The position numbers were made by a program, and so were the translations under genes. Shown here one piece after another: positions 6,281 through 14,267 of a stretch of 64,000 nucleotides of DNA (position 1 is its first letter; each line of letters starts with the position of its first letter). The DNA is from Saprospiraceae bacterium (GTDB taxonomy: Bacteria; Bacteroidota; Bacteroidia; Chitinophagales; Saprospiraceae): contig JARGNR010000004.1 of the NCBI GenBank assembly GCA_029212405.1, forward strand, positions 16,993 to 80,992, in the 5' to 3' direction. Below the pieces are notes generated by a model. That model had not been told where the DNA came from. It saw nothing but the letters and a program-made list of their open reading frames with translations, and searched no databases.

Positions 6281-6841
6281 TCAGTTTAATGTGTCGATGT
6301 AATCTACGATTTCCTCCGAAACTTGAATCACTTTGGCTTCAATTTGTTCTGCTAAAACGTTTAGATTATCAAAATCTGGATTTTCGATTATCGTGGTTTC
6401 AAAAATTGAATATTTAGGCATTTCAGTTTTGTCCTTATTCCACTTTGTGGTTTTCAACAAATTCCAATATTTTTTTTGAATAGGTATAGTAGTTCCAAGT
6501 AACCAAATTTCAAATCTCATTTCTATGTGATTTAATACAAATCCGAGTTTTAGTTTTTTGCTCTTTAAAATATCATTTGAATAGTAGAAATACGTATAGT
6601 CCATATATCCATGAAGAATTCCAGCAAATGAAAAATGACCAGAACAGCTCTTGATAAAATTCGTTCTTAACTTCATAACAAATTTCACTAATTCGTTGTA
6701 GGCTATTACTATGTCTCCTTTTCTAAGTTGTTCTTTATAAATCGAAACATATTTATTCAAATTTTCCATATCTGTTTTTATTAGATTTTTCAATTCAGGG
6801 TATAGCTCTCCTACTCTTATCATTTGGTTAAACGTATTCAC
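6281..6841 (-). CDS. DUF7000 family protein
   Basis: 186 aa, soluble, no signal peptide. The pattern (YKEQLRKGDIVIAYNELVKFVMKLRTNF, GYMDYTYFYY, RFEIWLLG, IQKKYWNLLK, NPDFDNLNVLAEQIE) matches the small DUF7000 family common in Bacteroidota and Firmicutes, whose function is unknown. Starts 14 nt after the cupin gene on the same strand, so the two are probably one transcript. Confidence 0.7.
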   Translation of the reverse strand: MNTFNQMIRVGELYPELKNLIKTDMENLNKYVSIYKEQLRKGDIVIAYNELVKFVMKLRTNFIKSCSGHFSFAGILHGYMDYTYFYYSNDILKSKKLKLGFVLNHIEMRFEIWLLGTTIPIQKKYWNLLKTTKWNKDKTEMPKYSIFETTIIENPDFDNLNVLAEQIEAKVIQVSEEIVDYIDTLN

Positions 6842-6855
6842 GAAGTTCTATTGGT

Positions 6856-7401
6856 TTATTCTTTCGAAGGTATCATATTAGAAGTGTCTACTGGAAAACT
6901 GTCGTATTTGTTATACAGCTTTAAAAATTTTTTAGGATTTATAGGATCTTCACTTATTGTTTCTAGCAACCCTTTAAAAAAACCTTCACGTTTTTCAGAA
7001 GGATTAAATATGAGTAAGAGTTGAACAGTTTGGTCAGTATTATTTCTGAAACCATGTGGAGTAAACCTGGGAACATAAGCAATTGTGCCGGGTTTAGCTT
7101 CTTGTATTTTGTCTCCAACTTCAATTGTAAGTGTACCCTTGATAACGATAAATGTTTCATCCATAAAACGATGATAATGTAATTTGGCCCCTATTGTTTT
7201 TGGGGGAAGTGTTATTTCATATATACCCATTTTATTATTGGATAATTCACTTGTCACCTTAAAGGTTACTAAGATACCATTTAATTGTAGGTGTTCACCT
7301 TCTTCGGGACCAATAATGGATGAATTGTCAACGAGTTCATCTTCAAAATAATTTGGTTCTTTTTTCATTGAATCTATTTTTAAAAATGTTTTGATCGGCA
7401 A
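6856..7401 (-). CDS. cupin-domain protein
   Basis: 181 aa; an ATG at 7368 (MKKEPNYFEDEL) is an equally good start. A single RmlC-type cupin spans ~45-140: first motif KLHYHRFMDETFIVIKGTLTI with metal-binding His and Glu, second motif PGTIAYVPRFTPHGFRN with the second His. Such proteins range from quercetinase-like dioxygenases to sugar or ligand sensors, and this one cannot be assigned further. Followed by DUF7000 in a likely two-gene operon. Confidence 0.8.
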   Translation of the reverse strand: MPIKTFLKIDSMKKEPNYFEDELVDNSSIIGPEEGEHLQLNGILVTFKVTSELSNNKMGIYEITLPPKTIGAKLHYHRFMDETFIVIKGTLTIEVGDKIQEAKPGTIAYVPRFTPHGFRNNTDQTVQLLLIFNPSEKREGFFKGLLETISEDPINPKKFLKLYNKYDSFPVDTSNMIPSKE

Positions 7402-7583
7402 GAAGTTATTGAGTCATTAAAAGAATTGAACCCTCCCCGATGTACTTTATTCACTCCTTTCGTACCATACTATTGTACTTATTAAATCTTGAAATATCTG
7501 GTTGATAGCTTCTTCTCTTTTAGTTTTAATGTTGTTATACAATCATACTCCTTTGTTTTTCTTTTGTTAGCACTTCTCATTAA

Positions 7584-8264
7584 TTACAATACTTTATTTT
7601 TTTTCAATAGTAGTCTTATACTTGCTAAATGAGAATAAAGGACAATAGGAACAATAACAGCAGGAAGCCAAACAAACGGAAAGTAGGTTACGCCGATATT
7701 AGGTTGATCGAATGCAAATTTCTGGATAGGGGTTTGAGCACATAATACTGCAATGATTAAAATGTTTATTAGCAAGCCCAAACAGAGGATATTCCAAATT
7801 AATAACCCTTTTCTTCCTATCCAATTTTTTACAAACACTGCATAATAAATAATAGGTGCAGAAAGTCCTGAAAGAACATCAAAGTTATATCCTTCGAAAG
7901 TCATTAAATCAGGAATATAACCCTCTACATACACATAGTACAATACGATTTCAACCGGGACTCTTATTGTATGAAGCAAGGTTAACCAGTTTAAATTTTG
8001 CTTGTCACTATATCTCTTACCCCTTTTGGTAAACAGGTGGAGGACAACGAATAGTATTCCTGGAAATAAGAGAAAAATAAATCTTGGTGGGTTAGTATTT
8101 AATACCCTATAAAACCCAAAGTACCCTAAGACACCCACAATACAAGTCCAAATGAGGATACCTGCGAGCGTATTTTTACTATTATAGGATTTATAAAAAA
8201 ACCATAAAGTGAGGATTGTTGTAAGAACAAAAAAAATCGTAAGTGGAATAGAAATTTCAGTCAT
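7584..8264 (-). CDS. multi-pass membrane protein of unknown function
   Basis: 226 aa from the ATG at 8264 (MTEISIPL); the track start at 8285 adds seven residues. About six or seven hydrophobic helices with short polar loops, and a central conserved-looking stretch (TLLHTIRVPVEIVLYYVYVEG...MTFEGYNFDVLSGL). This resembles uncharacterised Bacteroidota membrane proteins. It lies 74 nt downstream of the Crp/Fnr regulator on the same strand and may be its target. Confidence 0.65.
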   Translation of the reverse strand: MTEISIPLTIFFVLTTILTLWFFYKSYNSKNTLAGILIWTCIVGVLGYFGFYRVLNTNPPRFIFLLFPGILFVVLHLFTKRGKRYSDKQNLNWLTLLHTIRVPVEIVLYYVYVEGYIPDLMTFEGYNFDVLSGLSAPIIYYAVFVKNWIGRKGLLIWNILCLGLLINILIIAVLCAQTPIQKFAFDQPNIGVTYFPFVWLPAVIVPIVLYSHLASIRLLLKKNKVL

Positions 8265-8338
8265 TTGATACAAATTTTGATACAAAAGTGAACCTTAAAA
8301 ATTTAAATTCACTAGACAAAAGTGAAGAAATAACAATT

Positions 8339-8914
8339 CTATATGTTTTTTCGTAACCTACTTAATGTTCTATCAGTTACACCTAAATAGGATGCAATAT
8401 ATTTTAGTGGAGAGTATTTGAATATTTGGGTGTTTGAATTTAAAAGATTTTGGTATCGTTCCAAAGCAGTTTGTTTAATCATTCCATAATTTCTTTGTTG
8501 AGAAGCAATAAATTTTTTTACCAAAATGGCTCTGCCAAAGTCACGAAAAGCTGGCTTATTATGAAAAAGAGTATTTAACTCGTCATAGGATATTTTATAT
8601 CCTTTACAGTTTGTAATTGCTTGGATATTTGCTTCAGATCGAACACGATTAAAGAAGGAAGTAATTTCAAATACAATACTATTGTCTGTAAAAAAGTCTA
8701 TTGTAACTTCTTCTCCATTCAAATCATAAAGAAAAGTTCTCATAAGACCACTTTCGAGATAAAGGTATTGGTCATTCACTTGATTTTGTTTGAGTAAAAA
8801 TTCCTTTTCATTAATTTCAATAGGATGAAAAGAGTTTGAGATTTCTTGGGCATCACCTTTTGAAATTTTGGCGACTTTCATTATAAAGTTTGTTAATGAT
8901 TCTCTATTTTCCAT
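8339..8914 (-). CDS. Crp/Fnr family transcriptional regulator
   Basis: 191 aa. Cyclic-nucleotide-binding-like domain at ~10-120 (EKEFLLKQNQVNDQYLYLESGLMRTFL, GEEVTIDFFTDNSIV). C-terminal helix-turn-helix at ~165-190 (PLKYIASYLGVTDRTLSRLRK). No Fnr-type cysteine cluster. The cAMP-contacting residues of true Crp are not evident, as in most Bacteroidota members. Lies upstream of the membrane protein gene on the same strand. Confidence 0.85.
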   Translation of the reverse strand: MENRESLTNFIMKVAKISKGDAQEISNSFHPIEINEKEFLLKQNQVNDQYLYLESGLMRTFLYDLNGEEVTIDFFTDNSIVFEITSFFNRVRSEANIQAITNCKGYKISYDELNTLFHNKPAFRDFGRAILVKKFIASQQRNYGMIKQTALERYQNLLNSNTQIFKYSPLKYIASYLGVTDRTLSRLRKNI

Positions 8915-9120
8915 TTGTTTTTCTAATCATTTTTTGGAATCGAAACAATACATGTTATTTGGATAAGCTTTTTATATAAATCGTTGAAATTTATGGTGTC
9001 AATGCAATTATTTTTGTCAATCAAAATGGTTGGGTTAAATAATGAATGAAGAAACGGAATCAAAGTATATTATTTTTTTGATAAAATTCAGATGGTTAAT
9101 GAATCTATATGAAGTAAAAC

Positions 9121-9954
9121 TTAGTTCCTGACGATAATTTTTTTATTTTTCTTACACAACCAATATAAGTATATTGATAATAAGGTCATAAATACTATTG
9201 AAAACAAAGAGTCTTCTATTCCGAAAACTGAACCAATATACAGAGAAGGACCATCAAATTTGCCTTCAAAAAATTGTCTAAAAGAATTATCTCCTGAAAG
9301 TGTAGCCCCGAATATTGTTTGTGCAAAATTCCAACTTACATGGAAGAAAAAGGGCAGCCATATTCTTTGCGTATAGGTATACATTAAACTAATTGCAAGA
9401 CCTAATAGAATTACAAAAAATACAGAGGAAATCGTGGCATTTTCATTTCCATAGTGTACTACACCAAAAATAAGTGTTTGGATTAATGCTATTTTGGTTC
9501 CAAATTTTTCTTCAAGAATTCTATAAATAATTGCTCTGAAGAGGATTTCTTCCCACAGGGCTGCAGATATTAACATGGTTAAGGGGAACAATACATTTGA
9601 AAATGAATTAACTCCATTTATTTGATAAAAGCCTAAAAAGTAAAGAAGCAGGATGCATAATGATATAAGTCCAAAACCCAATAATAATCCAATAAAGGAG
9701 TCTTTCCAGATGGATTTTGTACTTAATTCAGTTAGTTTTCTTTTTTCTAAAAATTTATAAAGGTAATAGTAAATAACTATTATCATTAAACCTGAAAGTA
9801 AGCGCTGAATGCCTTCTTTGAGTTCTACAGAGTCTATAAATAAATTCAGTAGCGGAAACGTTATAAATTCCTTTATTAGAAAAGTGCCAAACGTACAGGC
9901 AATAATGCCTAGAATTATTCTTGTAATCCAATTTTTTAATAACTTTTTCATCAT
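9121..9954 (-). CDS. CPBP family intramembrane protease
   Basis: 277 aa from the second of two adjacent ATGs; the track begins at 9963. About eight hydrophobic helices. The three CPBP (Abi) motifs are present: EEILFR (EExxxR) near 135, FGVVHYGN (FxxxH) near 165 and FFFHVSWN near 205. These enzymes are multi-pass glutamic proteases used in CAAX-like processing or bacteriocin immunity. The start overlaps the end of the upstream cupin gene, so the two are co-translated. Confidence 0.85.
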   Translation of the reverse strand: MMKKLLKNWITRIILGIIACTFGTFLIKEFITFPLLNLFIDSVELKEGIQRLLSGLMIIVIYYYLYKFLEKRKLTELSTKSIWKDSFIGLLLGFGLISLCILLLYFLGFYQINGVNSFSNVLFPLTMLISAALWEEILFRAIIYRILEEKFGTKIALIQTLIFGVVHYGNENATISSVFFVILLGLAISLMYTYTQRIWLPFFFHVSWNFAQTIFGATLSGDNSFRQFFEGKFDGPSLYIGSVFGIEDSLFSIVFMTLLSIYLYWLCKKNKKIIVRN

Positions 9955-10316
9955 TAAATCCAATTAAAGTTTGTTATCGTTTGTTCGCAAAATTGATCGC
10001 CAGTATGTTTTGTTTCAGCTGGTTCAAATAGTACGACCCAGCATTCTTCTTCTGCAATTGGTTTATGTTTTACACCTCTAGGGACAACAAATACTTCACC
10101 TTCATTGATTATTACTTCTTGATCTTCGAGCAATAGTTTTATTTTACCTTTCAATACATAGAACATTTCATCTTCTCTTTCGTGAGAATGCCATATGAGT
10201 TCTCCTTTTACTTTGGCCAATCTTATTTGTTGACCATTTAACTCTGTAATAATTCGTGGAGACCAATATTCTGAGATGAGATTAAACTTTTCGATTAAAT
10301 TAATTTTTTGTGTCAT
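9954..10316 (-). CDS. small cupin protein
   Basis: 120 aa from the ATG at 10316 (MTQKINLIEKF); the track start at 10373 lies upstream of the likely promoter. Single cupin: LIWHSHEREDEMFYVLKGKIKLL (HxH..E) and GEVFVVPRGVKHKP (second His). Typical of small metal-binding cupins of unknown substrate. Forms an operon with the CPBP protease and is divergent from an HxlR regulator. Confidence 0.8.
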   Translation of the reverse strand: MTQKINLIEKFNLISEYWSPRIITELNGQQIRLAKVKGELIWHSHEREDEMFYVLKGKIKLLLEDQEVIINEGEVFVVPRGVKHKPIAEEECWVVLFEPAETKHTGDQFCEQTITNFNWI

Positions 10317-10334
10317 ATTCGATTGTTTGTTGGA

Positions 10335-10391
10335 CAAATCTATATCTTCACTTCGGTTTTTGATACTAGTCACTAAAAAATGACTTAGTCA
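10335..10391. promoter_or_regulatory. divergent promoter and palindrome, cupin/CPBP versus HxlR
   Basis: The minus strand carries TAGATTTG (10335-10342), a -7 box 19 nt before the cupin ATG. Upstream lies the perfect palindrome TGACT-T-AGTCA (10381-10391), with a further AGTCA at 10368-10372. These repeated half-sites are a candidate operator for the adjacent HxlR protein. Confidence 0.4.
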
Positions 10392-10448
10392 TAAAATAAG
10401 ACTATAGCCGTTTTTACTGTGTGATTCGAAATGTTAAAATAATGTTAA

Positions 10449-10766
10449 GTGGATAAAGACAAAATATTGTACGAAAGTTGCCCAGTAGTTTATTGTATGA
10501 GTAAAATTGGAGGGAAGTGGAAGCCTATAATCATTTATCTAATTTCTGTTGATTTGAATCGCTTTGGTAAACTTCAGAGAAGAATACAAGGCATCAGTAA
10601 GCAAATGTTAACAAATCAATTGAGGGAGATGGAACATGATGGGATTTTACACAGAAAGGTTTATCCAGTAGTTCCTCCCAAGGTAGAGTATTCATTGACT
10701 GATCTTGGAAGATCATTGCTTCCTATAATATATTCAATGCAAAAGTGGGGTAAAGTGAACAAGTAG
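10449..10766 (+). CDS. HxlR family winged-helix regulator
   Basis: 105 aa from a GTG start. Typical HxlR pattern: CPVVYCMSKIGGKWKPIIIYLI, RFGKLQRRIQGISKQMLTNQLREMEHDGIL, VPPKVEYSLTDLGRSLLPII. One cysteine (Cys 11) sits where redox- or electrophile-sensing HxlR proteins often carry theirs. Divergent from the cupin/CPBP pair, which it probably regulates. Confidence 0.88.
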   Translation: MDKDKILYESCPVVYCMSKIGGKWKPIIIYLISVDLNRFGKLQRRIQGISKQMLTNQLREMEHDGILHRKVYPVVPPKVEYSLTDLGRSLLPIIYSMQKWGKVNK

Positions 10767-10906
10767 GTATCCACATGTTTGTCAAAATTTTACGAATCTA
10801 GAATCATCAAAGTGATTCAGTAATAAATTGATATTTGGACAGCTGAAATGGGTCTAGGTCCAACAGCGGAGCACATAAAGCGACAACCAAAATAGCGTAT
10901 ACAAAA

Positions 10907-10930
10907 AAAGCCCTGCGGGGACAGGGCTTT
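10907..10930 (-). terminator. strong leftward terminator
   Basis: AAAGCCCTG pairs with CAGGGCTTT (perfect 9-bp stem, 6-nt loop). On the minus strand it is followed by a run of T (A-run 10903-10909 on plus), so it ends a leftward transcript from the gap to its right. Confidence 0.75.
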
Positions 10931-10949
10931 CAACTTAACAAAATGACTT

Positions 10950-10981
10950 AACTATTAAAACTATTAACTATTAAAACTATT
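10950..10981. repeat. 16-nt tandem repeat, two copies
   Basis: AACTATTAAAACTATT occurs twice in perfect tandem, just upstream (in leftward sense) of the terminator, inside the candidate RNA. Confidence 0.6.
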
Positions 10982-11219
10982 TCTACTTTTTACAAGAGAA
11001 TTTGGAAGATTTACCAGATAAAACCAATAGATATTTGGTATTAAATGGTTAAATTTTCAATTCGAGATTGTATCAATGCAGATTATAAAATTCTGCTTCT
11101 TTTGCACCTCGCTTCTCATTAATATGGTAAAGGCAATTAAAAGACCTATAAATTTGTTTTTTTATTGCTTCTATGAAATATTATTAACCAAGCTTTCCAG
11201 TATATAATTTTTCATGATA

Positions 11220-11250
11220 CAAATATAGTACATTTATATATGGAATACAA
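11220..11250 (-). promoter_or_regulatory. leftward promoter of the candidate RNA
   Basis: On the minus strand TTG (11250-11248), a 20-nt spacer and TATATTTG (11227-11220) fit the Bacteroidota consensus. The start should be near 11213. Confidence 0.5.
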
Positions 11251-11418
11251 CGTTTATTTTCCAAAATATAAAATAAAATTTTGTTTGATGTCGATTAGCG
11301 AGTTTTGGATTTTTAATGGATAGTCTGGAATATTACCAATTTCAAACATATCATCACACAAAACATAGATTCCCCTTATTTTCGTGTATTTTAGCTTTTT
11401 GTAATTGTAAAAATCTGG

Positions 11419-12651
11419 ATGAATCGAGAATTGGCCATATTAGAAAAATTAGAGAAGGACTTAAGTCTTAAGCAACTCCAAATCAAGAGTTTGTTGACGA
11501 TAACCCAGGCGATCAATGACAATGTCTCTGCCAGTGGTTTATTCAATATGTACAAATCGTTTCTGAGTTGGGAAATGGCGATTGAAAAGATGGCCTTATT
11601 TATTATTTCTGATGATGGTTGGAAATGTACCAGTTCAATCAATTATGAACCCAAAAAAGTTGATGCGCTTATTCCTCTTTTGCTGAAGAATAAAAGGCTG
11701 CATACGATAAAAGAAGATGACGACGAAAAGCTACAGGAATTTGATATAATCATTCCAGTATTTCATAAAAGCGAGCCTATCGCTTTTTCATTGATTGGTG
11801 GGATAAAGGATAAGAATGATATTTACAATAAAATTCAATTTATAACAACGATCACCAATATCATTGCGGTAGCCATCGAAAACAAGCGACTTTTTAAAAG
11901 GCAAATCGAACAAGAGAAATACAAACGTGAGATGGAACTGGCAAGTGAGGTACAACGTATGCTTATTCCAGACACCTTACCCAGTGAGCGTACATTTTCC
12001 TTGTCGAAGATTTATATGCCTCACTCAAATGTTGGGGGAGATTATTTGGACTACATTAAATTCAGCGAAAATCGGTTTGCAATTTGTATTGCAGATATTT
12101 CTGGAAAAGGAGTTGCAGCTGCGTTATTAATGGCTAATTTTCAAGCGTTGATTCAAAATTTGATCTACCAATACAGAGATTTAGAAACTTTTGTCTTTGC
12201 ATTAAATCAATCTGTCTATCGAATTACCAAGGCAGACAAATTTATTACTTTTTTTATAGCTGAAATTGATACAAAAGAGAATACGGTCCGATATATAAAC
12301 GCTGGCCACTATCCTCCTGTTATGATTAACAATGGTAAAATACGTAAGTTGAATCAAGGCAGTACCTTTATAGGAGCATTTGAAAAGTTGCCTGAGATCA
12401 AAGAAGAAATTATTACGATTGAAGGAGAAACGACCATTTTATCCTTTACGGATGGATTGGCTGAATTGCAAGATGAAGATGGTCATTATTTTGATGATGA
12501 AAAAATAGAATCGTTTGTAAAAGAAAACGAAAGGGATTCTCCAGACGATTTTAATGATAAATTGTTAATAGAAATTGATAGATTTAGGGGAGGAAAAGAA
12601 TATTCAGATGATATTGCTATTCTTACCTGTAAAATATATGGTGAAAAATGA
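11419..12651 (+). CDS. SpoIIE/RsbU-type PP2C serine phosphatase
   Basis: 410 aa. The N-terminal ~20-165 resembles a GAF-like sensor, followed by a helical linker (KRQIEQEKYKREMELASEVQRMLIPDTLP) and a PP2C/SpoIIE phosphatase domain (~190-405). Metal-binding and core motifs are visible: NVGGDYLDY, CIADISGKGVAAALLMANF, INAGHYPPV, LSFTDGLAEL, YSDDIAIL. Such enzymes dephosphorylate anti-anti-sigma factors or similar partners in partner-switching systems; no partner kinase or STAS gene is adjacent. It overlaps the next gene by 4 nt, so they are translationally coupled. The in-frame start at 11419 matches the homologous N-terminus. Confidence 0.88.
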   Translation: MNRELAILEKLEKDLSLKQLQIKSLLTITQAINDNVSASGLFNMYKSFLSWEMAIEKMALFIISDDGWKCTSSINYEPKKVDALIPLLLKNKRLHTIKEDDDEKLQEFDIIIPVFHKSEPIAFSLIGGIKDKNDIYNKIQFITTITNIIAVAIENKRLFKRQIEQEKYKREMELASEVQRMLIPDTLPSERTFSLSKIYMPHSNVGGDYLDYIKFSENRFAICIADISGKGVAAALLMANFQALIQNLIYQYRDLETFVFALNQSVYRITKADKFITFFIAEIDTKENTVRYINAGHYPPVMINNGKIRKLNQGSTFIGAFEKLPEIKEEIITIEGETTILSFTDGLAELQDEDGHYFDDEKIESFVKENERDSPDDFNDKLLIEIDRFRGGKEYSDDIAILTCKIYGEK

Positions 12652-13496
12652 CAAGTAGAAAATACCAACCAAGGCGAAGTAGGGTCACGGCAGGGATTCT
12701 TGCTCTTACGCTTGGTGCATTCGGAGTACAGAAATTTTATTTAAGGCAAAATGGAATTGGAATTTTTATGATCATGGTGCTCATTATGACACAAATGAAA
12801 GTACTTCCATTTTTGGCAATTTTTGGTATTATTGAAGGGGCGATGTTGTTGCAGATGTCTGATCAGGAATTTGATCGGAAATACAATAGGTATGCATCAA
12901 GGAATAGAAGAGACGATTATTTGGAACAAAGAAGAGAACGGCAAATTCAAAAAAGTAGAGGTAAGGTAGGTAGGAGAAGTAACTCAGAGCAAAGAAGAGC
13001 TATTTCTAAAAGTAGGAAACCAATTGCAAAGGCAAATCCTTTCAAGACTAGTGGGATCAGGAAATATAAAGATTATGATTTAGAAGGAGCCATAGAAGAT
13101 TTTTCCAGAGGATTGGATATTAACCAGCATGATGTAGCCTTGCATTTTAATATTGCATGTGCCTATTCAATGACTGAACAAAAAGATAAAGCTTATTATC
13201 ATTTGGCCAAGGCAGTGGAACTTGGTTTTAAAGATTATGAATTGATCAATTCAAAAGACGACTTGGCTTTTGTTCGGATACAACCCGAATTTGACGAGTT
13301 TAAAGAAAATGGGTATACTTTGGGAGTTAGATCAAAGGAATCTCCATCTGCAAAAGCAGAACAAAAAGACGAAAACTTAGTTATTACAGATGATGTATTA
13401 CTTTCCCAATTAAATAAATTGGATGAACTCCGTAAAAAAGGCTTATTAAGCAAAGAAGAGTTTAATTTGGAGCGTAAAAAACTATTGAGAAGGTAA
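12648..13496 (+). CDS. TM2-domain protein with TPR and SHOCT-like C-terminus
   Basis: 282 aa. A basic N-terminus leads into a TM2 domain (~12-70: ILALTLGAFGVQKFYLRQNGIGIF, two helices). A long Arg/Lys-rich linker is followed by TPR-like repeats (~135-210: YDLEGAIEDFSRGLDINQHDVALHFNIACAYS) and a C-terminal SHOCT-like motif (LDELRKKGLLSKEEFNLERKKLL). It is probably an inner-membrane protein with a cytoplasmic scaffold. Its start overlaps the phosphatase stop by 4 nt. Function unknown. Confidence 0.8.
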   Translation: MTSRKYQPRRSRVTAGILALTLGAFGVQKFYLRQNGIGIFMIMVLIMTQMKVLPFLAIFGIIEGAMLLQMSDQEFDRKYNRYASRNRRDDYLEQRRERQIQKSRGKVGRRSNSEQRRAISKSRKPIAKANPFKTSGIRKYKDYDLEGAIEDFSRGLDINQHDVALHFNIACAYSMTEQKDKAYYHLAKAVELGFKDYELINSKDDLAFVRIQPEFDEFKENGYTLGVRSKESPSAKAEQKDENLVITDDVLLSQLNKLDELRKKGLLSKEEFNLERKKLLRR

Positions 13497-13607
13497 ATAC
13501 CTGACACTTTTTTTTAAATTTTAACTTAAAAGTGGACGAATAGGGAACGATCATTGTTATATATAGTATTAATACGTAAAACCAGCGTTTAATAAACAAC
13601 ACGGAAA

Positions 13608-14267
13608 TTGACAGCAAAAGATCTCATATCATACGAACTTTCACCACTTAGAACAAGTGACACAGGAGAGGAGTCTATTACAATGATGGGAATTTTTCAT
13701 GTCAAACATCTCCCTATTGTCAACGATGTACAATTTCTAGGATTAATTTCGGAAGATGATATTTTGAATCATGAAATGGAGGAGCCAATTGGTTCTTACA
13801 GTTTAGGATTGGCTAGACCATTTTGCTACGAGACAGAGCACATTTTTGAAGTGATGAGTAAAATGGCCAATGGGAATCTCACTGTAATTCCAGTAGTAGA
13901 TAGTGAAGACAATTATATAGGTCTTATTAAAATGGAAGATTTGGTGTTGTATTATGCAAAAAGTTTTTCCTTTTCTGAACCTGGAAGCATTTTAGTGATT
14001 AGTACGAGCAAACCAAACTATAGTCTTGCGGAAATTTCAAGAATTGTAGAATCAGAGAATGCATCTATCTTAAGTACATTCCTTACTTCGACTGAAGACA
14101 GTAATGAAGTTCAAGTAACTTTAAAAATCAATAAAAGAGATATCAACTCAATCATTTCAGCATTCCAACGATTCGATTATGTGATTACTGCATCTTTCTC
14201 CGAATATGAATATATTGATGATATGAAGGATAGATACGATGCATTAATGAGCTATTTAAATGTCTAG
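13608..14267 (+). CDS. CBS-domain protein
   Basis: 219 aa from a TTG start; the sequence MTAKDLISYELSPLRTSDTGEE fits the usual N-terminus of this Bacteroidota family, so TTG is accepted. A CBS pair spans ~1-130 (VKHLPIVNDVQFLGLISEDDIL, TVIPVVDSEDNYIGLIKMEDLV). The C-terminal ~70 residues look like an ACT-like fold. CBS pairs sense adenosyl ligands. The 3' end overlaps the start of a BamA-like gene by 8 nt, and this CBS/outer-membrane pairing suggests a shared envelope role. Confidence 0.85.
   Translation: MTAKDLISYELSPLRTSDTGEESITMMGIFHVKHLPIVNDVQFLGLISEDDILNHEMEEPIGSYSLGLARPFCYETEHIFEVMSKMANGNLTVIPVVDSEDNYIGLIKMEDLVLYYAKSFSFSEPGSILVISTSKPNYSLAEISRIVESENASILSTFLTSTEDSNEVQVTLKINKRDINSIISAFQRFDYVITASFSEYEYIDDMKDRYDALMSYLNV

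Larger units (their letters stand above)
10907..11213 (-). ncRNA. candidate leftward non-coding or leader RNA (~300 nt)
   Basis: The 652-bp gap 10767-11418 holds no convincing protein gene, but it has a full leftward promoter (11220-11250) and a strong leftward terminator ~300 nt away. The predicted RNA contains only tiny ORFs (14 and 20 codons), a GCAGA/TCTGC hairpin and the 16-nt tandem repeat. It does not match tmRNA, SRP RNA, RNase P RNA or 6S RNA as far as I can judge by eye. Confidence 0.35.

Noticed and set aside
7584-8264. Membrane protein as a rhodopsin or transporter
   Set aside because: No retinal-binding lysine motif or transporter signature could be recognised.
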